From the NCBI GenBank assembly GCA_951213105.1, contig OX578137.1, forward strand, positions 58,280,236-58,344,235: a stretch of DNA of 64,000 nt, read 5' to 3'. Numbering within the stretch: position 1 is the stretch's first letter; each line of letters begins with the position of its first letter. Source of the stretch: Amaurobius ferox (taxonomy: Eukaryota; Arthropoda; Arachnida; Araneae; Amaurobiidae). Below the pieces are notes generated by a model. That model saw only the letters and a list, made by a program, of their open reading frames with translations. It had not been told where the DNA came from and made no database searches. Of this stretch, positions 53,646 through 64,000 are shown one piece after another. Position numbers and translations under genes: made by a program.

Positions 53646-54824
53646 TCTAAATGTCATTAGAATTACACAGTATGAGGGTTCTTATTTTGTGTAATTTAAT
53701 CATCAAGAAAAATAAACTTAGCTGTATTTCAAGTCCTATTTACGCAGGTTTATAATAATTATTTTGAAGTCTTTTAAGTTTTTCCAGTAGACATAAGTAG
53801 ATCGATATCAATTTGGAAATTTGGATCCATATCAGTTAGAAGTGGGCAGCTACCATAAATAGAAGAATCCAAGAACATAATTATTTACCTTTCCAATCGC
53901 ATTTGTGATATCTTTAGAAGTTCTAACATACGATATCACCCGTATCTGATAACCGGTATTCTAAAACTTCTCCAGATCATACCAGTCCGCCTTTTAGAAC
54001 ACAAAGATAGAAATGTAACGAAACATTATTTTTCTTCCAACAAAAATATGGTTGAATAATATTTATACAGTTATTTTTTGACGTCTTTATTACTTTATAT
54101 TACGCTCCATTATTGCCAAATATCAAAGTTCCAATTAGTTTTCTCACAACTGCTTCATCACGAAATCGTCTGGAAAATCGTTCGGAACAAAATGAGTCAC
54201 TGCTAGGAATTCATTTAACGTAAATAGAACAAAACTCATAAAATTATATTTCTGTGTGTTGGCGGAAACTGTAAGAGACTGAAGAAATGTTCAATATAAT
54301 ATCCTATACAGCGTTATTGCTACGCTATAAAGTTAGTCTGGTGAAAACTATGAAAACGATTTTATTCTGTTTCAGATATTGCAGAATATATTTTATTGTA
54401 GAAATTTTATGCAATATGTTATACTGTGCTTATGGAATATTTTAAATCAATTTATGAAAGAATAGTATCAGTCTTGTCAAAAGTAATTTCTTGAAAATTA
54501 ATAAAATAAATTCAAGACAACAGTGAAAGCAACTGAGAAGGTGATTGAATAGTCCGAAATTAAATCGCTATGTAAAATAACGCGAATTATGACTGGCAAA
54601 TATATATCTCCTTTATTCGTAGGACTTGGTCGATAGTCTTCTATCTGCTTATTATTTGTGTTAGACTTTTAATGTAAATTTCACATATCGGCTAATAATC
54701 GATGCAGAAACTTAAACCATTCATATATCAAATTAAAGATCGTAGATTGTAGATTTTTATGGTGTATTTATTTTCAAATTCGGCCGCAGAATGTGTTTTG
54801 TGAAGTTTTGCAACATTTTTAACA

Positions 54825-55796
54825 TTTTCCGACATAGTTGAAAAGTGTTTATGACTGTGTTTATTTTGTCTGTCTGTCTGTCCGCATAACAATTGTCGTC
54901 AGATTGACTTTATCAAAATGAAATTTTAGTATGTTTTAGAGACGGTTTGTGGGACGTATGGGAATGCAAATGAATAATATCACCCAATTAGTTTTGAATT
55001 GAACTCGGGTAGAAAAAGTAAAATATATTGAACCCTACGGGACCTAATTTTTCAAACATTAAGCAAAGTTAAAATTCACGAATGTTTCGAAACTTTTAGT
55101 AAACATTCGAATTATTCCCTGAAAAATATAAAAAAATTCAGCAAAAGGTGTTCGGCATTTTTTTATAATAAAAATTAAAATATCAATTACACCCATATTA
55201 TATGAAGAGATCATGAGACCCACCTCAAAATAAAATATGGCATCCATCTTTTTTCCAAGTATCAAAATCGTGATTTTTATAATTCTGTTAAATTTATATG
55301 TAGTGTTGCATCCGTCCTAAACCTGCTTTACATTTTGCGTATTTTCTGTGTAACTATATTCTGTGACAACGGAAGTATAATATTTTTTAGCTTAAATGAT
55401 CATCACACATTGATTATTTCTACAACGAAGCCTAATTCTAATGGATACAGTATGTAAACGAGTTATTGCAAGATGAGTTGTATAAGAATTGCTGAATTTT
55501 TTTCACCCAAAGCTATTTAGCTCTGGAGTCTTGAATAAAAGTGTATGAATGAAATATTCATTGCTTTTACATAAATTTATATTTCAATGACGTTATTTGA
55601 ATAAAGTTAATTTTTTTCGATGAAATTTTAAGTTTTAATATATAATAAATGGTTGTAGTACTGTGATAATTTAAAATATATCATCACTGAATATATCGCA
55701 TTTTAGACTTGTTTACATAAAATTGCATTTTAGTTGGAAAGTATTTTATAATCAATGTTTTAAGCATGATTGATCTTTCTTGTTCCTTTTTCAAAG
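54825..55796 (+). repeat. Dispersed repeat, family B copy 1
   Basis: Begins 'gacatagttgaaaagtgttt' with a run of 'gtctgtctgtccg', then 'ccctacgggacctaattttt' and one internal unit. It ends 'ttttaagcatgattgatctt'. It matches the reverse complement of 60633-61955 in the same order. Confidence 0.75.
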
Positions 55797-56309
55797 GGTT
55801 TGAAGATGGAAATCGTATAACTCTTTCCTTCTGTTAAGTGTTTCATTTTCAATCTGTTTTGAAAAAAGTAATTTTTTTATAATGCTAATACTTTAAATAA
55901 TATTTTAAAATGTGTTAATTTCTCTGCCTACACTGTATAATCTACACGAAGTACTGCGCCTGGTTTGAAAATTCGAATTTCAGTTCTTGGCAGACATTTA
56001 CGTGTTTTTTCAGAAACTTGAATTTGTGTTAAACATTTTATCAGTGATATCTGTCTTTCTGCGCATGCTGGGATGATATTTTCACGTTCAAACACCCAAC
56101 AGAATAATTTAGATAGACGAAATCGAGGAGATTTAAATGGTATTTTATATGAATATTACAATCATGAAATGTGGAAACGTTAATGATTTTACACGTTTTG
56201 GACCATAAAAATGACTCCAAAGTTTTGAATTTTTTCCTGAATCAAAAGACTTCACGACCGTCAACTGCATTAAACAAACAACTATTTTAGGTATATACTT
56301 TAATATATA

Positions 56310-56680
56310 TAGCAATGGCAACAAAATTGTTTGGTAAAAAGTCTTTTAATATTAACACCATTAATGATGTACGTTAAATTAAAAATAGATCCAGAGCGGT
56401 TTCGAACGTCACTACGTTCTTCATCAGTGGAAAAATAAATTGTTTAATATGTGACAAATATTAGCTCTTTGTTTAAGATGTAACGAATATGAGCTCTTTG
56501 TTTAAGATATGACGAACAGGAGATCTTCGCCACATCTTAAACAATTTACATCGTCATTGATGAAGGACGTAGTGACGTTTGCAAACGCTCTGGATCTATT
56601 TGTAATTTAAAGTACAGCGTTAATGGTGTTAATTTTAAAGACTTATTTACCACACAACTGGGTTGTCTTTGCTATATATT
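56310..56680. repeat. Inverted-repeat element, ~115-bp arms
   Basis: Arms 56310-56425 and 56548-56680 pair through 'attaacaccattaa', 'aaatagatccagagcg' and 'aacgtcactacgt.cttcat'. The spacer carries tandem 'gagctctttgtttaaga' units. A fold-back element or two facing repeat ends. Confidence 0.75.
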
Positions 56681-57683
56681 TACTAAATTGCAGTATGTAC
56701 TAAATTGCAGTGTTTCCATTCCTATTGATATTTTAGGTATATCACGAGGAAATTCCGTACGCTGTATACTTCATCTTTTTATGTAGCTTTACAGTTGAGC
56801 ATAAAAATTGAATCTGTCACACATAACCCTCACAGACTCATTGTTCAACCATTGTTAGGCTTTAATGAAATATGAGTTTCTATAACAGTAATTAAGTTGC
56901 TTTAGAATGAAATACCTATAAATTATGCATTCTGTGCCACAGCGAGAAATTAAATACCCTGTTTTCGGCTAGCCAGAAAGAGTCTATAGATGCTGTTATC
57001 TGCAATGGGGGCATAATGTTACTTTTGGGAACGCCCCTATAGGTGGATTCTGTGATTAAAAACTTAACTATTGTATAGCCTGAGTTGAATTAAAAAATTT
57101 GAAGGTAACGCACGTGGTAGGAATGTATTTATTATCTTTCACATAAGATTTAAAAATTTTTACACATAGCAAATTTTCCTGCTACCATTGCAGAAATTTG
57201 TCTATTAAATGCTGACGAGGGCATATTCATCACAAAACCATGCCATAGACGTTTTGTTCTGCAACGGAAACGTGATTATAACTTCACAAACGCCCCCTAG
57301 AGGCGGATTCTGTAACTGTTTGTATGGCAGGGCTATTCAGACCTCAGTCATCCACTGATTCTGCCAACCAAAGTTGAATTGCTCGGGCACCAGTTTAAAG
57401 GAGGTATTAGTGAGATATTGAATATTCGATATCCGGCTAACTATACAATGCTCTATCTGTTGATATACAGAGGCGATTACATTTTTTCTTAATTTAAAGT
57501 GGACCCTATAACGCATTGAATAAAAATATTCGGTATAAGTAAAAAGTTTCCAAAGGTACTTATATGCATAAAAATGTCAAACGATAAATTGTGCTTTCTG
57601 ATGCAATTTGCTTTTTGTTATCTTTTAGCTGCTTAAAATAATGAAATAAATGAAATTTATTAAGAACCACTGCAATCTTTAAT

Positions 57684-58597
57684 AAAAATCTGATGTGGGC
57701 AGCACATGACTTTCCTTATATAATGCAATGAAATTACTACTTTGACAGCAAAAAAAAGGTTATTCTTATAGTAGATACTTATATTATTTCCACGATATTG
57801 AATGTTCGTTAATTACTCGTCATTTTTATTGATTTAGCGTCATTTTTATCCGTTTGGCAAGATTTTCGTCAATTTGGCAGCATTTAAAAAGTCGCCAAGT
57901 TGACGACATTCGTCGCCAAATTCGTCGCCAAAATCTCGCCAAGCGTTATAACGGAGAAATAAGCTATTCTTATAGCAGATAAATGATTATTGGCGTTCAA
58001 ATACAAAAGTATTATTCAAAGCATCTTTTCTCATGAATGGAACGAGCTAGATCCACGAGAATGATGTCATCAAATTTATTGCATAATATTACATATGAAA
58101 ATTGAAAGGGTTTCTTAACAGTTAATATATTTTTATTAATTTATGGGATTTTTTGATAAATGTATTTAAAAAAAGGGCAATATCTCAAGAACGGTTCATG
58201 CTAGCGTTGAAAAGTTTATGTCAATCGCTTTCTAAGGAAAACTTGCATAAGAAATGTCTATTTGCGTAACTTTACTAAAGGGTTTGATTGTATAATGATT
58301 TTTTCAAAATTTCACTCGAAAATTTAGGGGGGTTCTGATCATTAGATTGAGTATAAAAACAATAGGCTTCCAGTGTTTACGGATTGTGATTTTTGTCGTC
58401 TTTTGTTTTTGAGATGTCGTCTCCACAGACTCACTGGCACACACACGCACACACGCACACACACACAGACATCAAATCAAAAATGTTCGATTCGTGATCA
58501 GGGATGCTTGAAACGTACTCTCCCGTCGAAAACTTGAATTCGAATTTCCGATCCCGTCACAATGCTTTCCTTATATATTAAGTTTATAAGGAAAGTA
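57684..58597 (-). repeat. Dispersed ~1 kb repeat, family A copy 4
   Basis: Reverse orientation: 'aaaatctgatgtgggcagca' at its left, the (CA)n block at 58437-58467, and the 'ctttccttata...tataaggaaag' hairpin at its right. Confidence 0.85.
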
Positions 58598-58601
58598 ATG
58601 G

Positions 58602-59334
58602 ACATTTTTTTACATTCCGTATATACATAACGTATAGGGAAAGTATTGTGACAGGGTCGAAAATTCGAATTATTTAGCTAGGGTGGATATATTATTTTAG
58701 CTAGGGTGGATACATGAAATTTTTGCAGGCCAATTCGTAAAAAAAGGCAGGTTGTTCTTTTCCGAATCGTACCAAAATATAATTAACACCAGAGCATCCT
58801 ACAAGTAACTTATCTACCAAATTTTGTGAAATTTGGTCAATTAGTATTTTAGCTAGGGTGGATACATGAAATTTTTGCAGGCCATTTCGTAAAAAAGGGC
58901 AGGTTGTTCTTTTCCGAATTGTACCAAAATATAATCAACACCAGAGCATCCTACAAGTAATTTATCTACTAAATTTTGTGAAATTTGGTCAATTAGTATT
59001 TTAGATAGAGTGGATACATGAAATTTTTACGGGCCATTTCGCAAAAAAAAGGCGGTTTCTGTTTTTACGAATCCTACCCAAAACTAATCAGTACCAGGGT
59101 CTTATCCAAGTGACGTACATACCAAATTTTATGAAATTCGGTCCATTAGTTTTTTAGTTGGAGTGGATACATACATTGCACGGACAGACACACAGACATG
59201 CACACAGACGTCACGCTAAAAATAGTTTTATCGTATTCTAGAGGTCTTGAAACGTGTAGATCCGTCGAAAACTCGAGTTGCGATTTTCGACATGATTCCA
59301 ATATTTTCCCTATCCATTACCATGCAAGGAAAGT
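58602..59334 (-). repeat. Dispersed repeat, family C copy 2
   Basis: Contains ~152-bp tandem units (marker 'ggtcaattagtattttag' at ~58835 and ~58987; variant at ~59140), a short CA block, and the terminal hairpin near 59300. The left tip carries a chimeric piece of family A ('gtattgtgacagggtcgaaa'). Confidence 0.8.
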
Positions 59335-60122
59335 AAAAATCTGATGTGGGCAGCACATGACTTTCCCTGCAGACTTATATACATGTACTCTTTATTTTAA
59401 TTAAATTTATTTCACTATTAATTCAATTTTCGTTCTCATTTGGTTACTGGACCCACTTTCAAAGGTGGCTTAGAGAAAAAACAAAAAAACGAAAATATAT
59501 CGAGAACGGCTAGTCCTAGTGTAACGAGGTTGGTCTTATTCTTTTCTTCGTTAAATATTACGTATAAAACAAGCATTTAATGGATATATTTGAGTATACC
59601 TAGTTCTTTAGTTTAGATTTAGATGATTTTTGCGGGCCATTTTGCAAAAAAAGGCAGGTTATTTTTTCCGAATCGTACCAAAACCCAATCAGCATCAGGA
59701 TAAACCACAAGTGACTTATCTACCAAATTTTGTTAAATTCGGTCCATTAGATTTTCCGCTAGAGTGGATAAAAGATTTTGCGGGCCATTTCGCAAAAAAA
59801 AGGCGGGTTCTTTTATCCTGAATCGTACCCAAAACTAATCAGCACCAGATTTTCCCACAAGTGACTTACCTACCAAATTTTATGGAATTCGGTCCATTAG
59901 TTTTTCAGTTAGAGTGGATACAAAATCTGCACAGACAGACACACAGACAGACACAGAGACACACAGACACGCAGATACACACACAGAAGTCACGCTAAAA
60001 ATAGTTTTTTCGTATTCTGGAGGTATCGAAACGTGTAGATCCGTCGAAAACTCGAGTTGCGATTTTCGGCATGATTCCAATACTTTCCCTATACATTACC
60101 ATGTACTGCAGGGAAAGTAAAA
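59335..60122 (-). repeat. Dispersed repeat, family C copy 3
   Basis: Directly follows copy 2, sharing the 'aaaatctgatgtgggcagca' tip. It has two to three ~150-bp units, a CA/GA-rich block at 59933-59990, and a terminal 'gcagggaaagtaa'. Confidence 0.82.
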
Positions 60123-60329
60123 ATGTATCGTAGCTATTTTTCATGTCGATGATTGAATTTATTAGGTTTCGTGATCTTGAGTCATAAGTAAACCCTTTTA
60201 TACATTATTATGTCAAATTTTGTCCTGTGCTGCCATGTTAAAGAATTAAAAATTTCAAATACTTTTTTTAATGCTATAGCCGGATATCAAATTTCTTAAA
60301 AATCCAATAATATTTTGGCTGCCTTCGTG

Positions 60330-60500
60330 TACACAAGAAATCGACCGGAGACACACGACAGACAGACATCACTCCAGAAATAGTCATACCGTGTTTAGGA
60401 GGTCTTTGAACATATATTGACATCAAAATCTCGAAATCGAAAATTTTCGTGAAAAAAAATAATGTCTCTATGTTACATAGTATGAGAAAGTAAAAATGAT
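60330..60500 (-). repeat. Diverged end of an A/C-like repeat
   Basis: 'gacagacagacatcactcc', 'tcgaaaattttcgtgaaa' and a 'atgagaaagtaaaaat' tip follow the same plan as the family C end, but diverged. Confidence 0.55.
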
Positions 60501-60632
60501 CTGAATAGCAATGTTTGCTGGTCGCGGTTGTAAACCAATTTGCAAATAAGTATAGAACGTTACTTTGCTCATAATGAATAATAAACTAGATTACAACATA
60601 AAACATAACGGATAAAAAGTTAAAATAAATAA

Positions 60633-61955
60633 GAAAGATCAATCATGCTTAAAGCATTGATTAGGAAACACTTTCCAACTTCAATGCGATGTTATTTAAA
60701 CAAGTCTAAAATGCAATACATTCCTCAGTAATATTTTAAAACTTATCACAATACTACAATAATTTATTATATTTGAAATCTTAAACCATCATTGAAAAAA
60801 ATGAACTTCATTCAAATGACGCAATTGAAATATAAATTGCCTGGTTTAAACAGCTCTAAAATGCGATAAATTCCACAACAATAATTTTTAAACTATCATA
60901 ATACTACGATAATTTATTATATTTGAAAACTTCATCGAAAACAACTGAAATGCATCCAAATGACGTCCTAGAAAGAAATAACACGCCTGGATCTCTCTAT
61001 AAAAACAGCATTTCATTCATAACTTTCTCCCATTCATTTCATTCATCACAATACTATAATAATTTATTTTATTTAAACATTTTATTTAAGACCATGGAGC
61101 TACAAGTAATTAAACTCTATGTTTAAAACTTCATCGAAAAAAAATCGTCCTTCTCTTTGTAAAATCAATGGATATTTCATTCATATCAGCTATGCAGACT
61201 TCATGGGCTAAATAATTTTGTGTTAAAGAAATACACCATTCTAATACAACTCATTCTACATATTTTGCTGTTTACATTTTACATAAGTGAAAAATAGGCT
61301 TCGTTGTAGAAATAATCAAATTTGGATGATCATTTAAACTCAAATATATTGTAATTGCGTTGTTTCAGTATGTAGATGCACAGAATTTAAGCAAAAATAA
61401 AGTGGTTTTAGGACTGATACAACACTCAATATGAATGAAAAATAACTTAAAAAAATCACGATTTTGAGACAAGATGGATGCCATATATCATTTTAAAGTG
61501 GGTCATGTGATCTTTTCATATCATGGTCACGTGATCGCTTCATATAAGAGGTGTAATTATTATTTTAATTTCTATTTAAAAAACTACTGAATATATTTCG
61601 CTGAATTTTTTTTATATATTTTATGGAACAATTTGAATATTACCTAAAATTTTCGAAGCAATTTGTGAATTTTAAATCCGCTTAAAAAATGTTTGAAAAA
61701 TTAGGTTCCATAGGGCTCAATGTATTTCATTTTTTCAACCCGGGTTCAATCCAAAACTAATTGGGGAATATTATTCCTTTATATTCCCTTAGGTCCTACA
61801 GACCGTCTGAACAACATACTAAAGTTTCATTTTGATTAAAGTCATTTTTACGGCAGTTATCGCGCTAGCGGAGAGACAAACAGACAAACAGACACACAGA
61901 ATGAACAAAGTCATAAACACTTTTCAACTTTGTTGTAAAGTGTTAAAAACGGATA
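60633..61955 (-). repeat. Dispersed repeat, family B copy 2
   Basis: Reverse complement of the 54.8-kb copy with three or more internal ~160-bp units at 60700-61140. It ends at 'aacttttcaactttgttgtaa'-like sequence (61919-61940). Confidence 0.75.
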
Positions 61956-64000
61956 TAAAGTGAAGTAAACAGATAGATAAAAAGTTAAGTAAGCAGACGG
62001 ATATAAAGTTAAGTGAGCGACGTATGTCTACAATTCTATTAAATCATGCTGTACCTTTAACTTATTAAAGTTTGAACTGGGTTACTTAGAAGCTGTCATA
62101 GATCGTAGATTCTCGCCGAAAATCGTTAATCCTGGTTGTTTTTAGGTTTCGTAAGCCACCTTAAAGGAGGATCCGATTAAAACTTTAAGAAATATTATTC
62201 ACCTCTTTTTCTATCATAAAATTAGTTACAACATTGCTAGAATTTTCAATCAGTTTTACTCACTTCTATTTGACATTCTCCTTTATTAGTAAAATAAATG
62301 TCACTTCCTTTAAGGGCCCTATTTAAAAGTACAAAAATTGGGGTATTTAACAAATTCCTTGTCAATGCGGATTATTTTATATTGGCCAAACTAACCGCAA
62401 CATGAAATACTGCTCTAAAAACCATTAAAATTGTGTCAAAAATTACGAAATTAATAAAAATTAATTCAATCGCTTGTTATCGCTGGAAGACTAGTCACTG
62501 GTTTAATTTTTCTTCTGCCTCTATTTTCAAATGTGCTCTTTAATTTTCTATTTGCATTTCATTAAAGTTTTTCATATTAAAAATAATTGCAGCAATCTGG
62601 TAAAATGATTCGTTAATGATACTCTATTTTTCTGGTGTATAGCATGACCGCATCAAAGTTTTTGTTTTTTTGCTTGGTTCTTTTTCTACTCATTGAGTTC
62701 TCATACTCTCCATTTTACCTATTTTAACTTGCTTACTTTTCAATTTCATTTTCCATTTCTGGTTCTAGCTTGTGTTTCACTACAGAAGGAGATCCAAAGT
62801 TTTCCGAAACATATGTTTGCTTACTTTATTTTTGCTGCAATTGGCGTTTTGATTTATCTAGTTTATTATGAATTTGAAAATTTCTTGAAGTTTAATTAAC
62901 ATATATACCCAAATGAAAACGCTGAAATTGCAGTAAAGCATTTTTCTGCACCCTTTTTCAATTGGAAATAAAAGAATTTGAAAATCCTCTGTTAGTATAT
63001 GTGGCATAAGAAATCGAAGCAGGAATGTTGCATAAGAAATTGAAAATATTAAGATTACTTCAATGATCTCATTTCATTCTATGGCATCATATAATAAAAC
63101 ACAATCCAAAATGGCCCCTTCGTTTATTAAATTTATTTTTCTCTCAATCCCGTTACTAATTAGATCATATAAACTACATAAAAAGCGGCTGCCTTATCGG
63201 AACATTTGACTAATAAAACTTTATATTTACCGTATCAAGGCAATTTGATTCCGTTGCGAGGCAACACGATACGTATTCGTCTAATAAAGTTTCTGAAATG
63301 AAGTCTAATGAAGTCTGTTTATTGTTATTTCTGCAACAATAATCAAAAGTTGCCATCAATAAATAGTTAAGCTTTAATAATGATTTTCCACATAAATTCG
63401 AAACTTTTCTCGGAGGCATTGAAATCGGATTGAAAACCCATGATCATTAACTATTTGTAACACATTAGACTAGTAAAATTAGATAAATTAATTTCGAATA
63501 ATTTATGTAGGAAGCATTCGTTTTTCGCCTTTAGCTCGGAATGGATAGTTATTTTCGGTGACTCTAATGAGCCTATGATTGATTTCGTCCCATGTTGTGT
63601 AAAGTTTGCAAACAGTCATTTATCAAAGAGAGCAATTTTCGGTAGAAGTCATGTTTCTTAGTTCAAGAAAAGTAAATATTTGTACAAACAATAAAAATAT
63701 CTGGACTATGAATCTCCAATCGACTTTCTCATACATTTAAATTTTACAATAGTAAGGCCTATAACCACCGAGGGGTATGACTCAAGTACAGGGAATTGTG
63801 AAGTACCCAGGTGAGGATAAATTCTACCTTTAAATTACTAGGGAAGGGAAGAAATATTCAATAAAAGGGATTTTACTAGACTCATGGGGATTTGGGGAAG
63901 GAGGTACGATGTCCCATTGGTCAAGATGTTCCTTTTCCAAGTCTTCAGAAGATGAAGTAACTAGAGTCTAAACACATACCTAGTAGTATAAAAAGGGAAA
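61956..64000. other. Unassigned AT-rich DNA
   Basis: Short frames (62693-62899 and the minus-strand 63210-63419) have hydrophobic or Cys stretches but no domain. No repeat family recognised. Confidence 0.35.

Overview
The window is AT-rich eukaryotic DNA full of transposons and tandem repeats: GT-AG introns, TATA and AATAAA signals, long (TA)n tracts, dispersed ~1 kb repeats with (GT)n stretches, and remnants of LINE, Penelope-like and LTR retroelements. The mobile-element genes are of arthropod type. The repeat style and the PC4-domain element gene fit a chelicerate, probably a spider, but this is an impression from recall and was not tested. No ordinary host gene was recognised.

The centrepiece is a complete Maverick/Polinton at 6192-22907 (16,716 bp). 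It has ~1.0 kb terminal inverted repeats, 5'-AGTAGTAAGG ends and a 6-bp target duplication TACGTG on both sides. On the plus strand it carries a PC4-domain protein, a chromodomain integrase, a penton (minor capsid), a small basic core-like protein, the double-jelly-roll major capsid protein, an adenain-like cysteine protease, an A32/FtsK-type packaging ATPase, a degenerate DEDDh-exonuclease-like protein, a small basic hydrophobic-tailed protein and one conserved-looking 193-aa protein. On the minus strand it carries a protein-primed family B DNA polymerase that I could follow through 17 in-frame exons (1336 codons). All genes look intact, and the two terminal repeats differ at only about ten places by eye, so the copy is probably young. 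The set is enough in principle for virion assembly (capsid, penton, protease, ATPase) and for self-synthesis and integration (PolB, integrase).

Layout: 1-5500 is a ~140-bp tandem array split by (TA)n and a 256-bp inverted repeat, followed by old dispersed repeats. 5505-24310 is a triple nest: a small fold-back element was hit by a piggyBac element (TTAA at 5792 and 24226), whose transposase gene was in turn hit by the Polinton. 24.3-31.8 kb is mostly unrecognised AT-rich DNA with a ~1 kb dispersed repeat and a possible LTR. 31.8-33.7 kb is a 5'-truncated LINE with RNase H. 34-43 kb holds more dispersed repeats, a long-TIR element and a solo LTR with a 5-bp target duplication inside a repeat. 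43-50 kb holds a TIR element and a Penelope-like reverse transcriptase relic. 52-53.7 kb holds LTR relatives. 54.8-62 kb is a dense cluster of dispersed repeats with internal ~152-160 bp tandem units. 62-64 kb shows nothing recognisable.

Regulation within the Polinton appears virus-like and compact. TATAAAAGG boxes overlap stop codons or lie just ahead of the next gene, AATAAA signals overlap stop codons, and neighbouring ORFs share TAATG or TGATG junctions. The terminal repeats are packed with CACGTG and TGACGTCA palindromes. The first intron of the polymerase holds a ~95-bp tandem repeat that carries CACGTG-like sites again.
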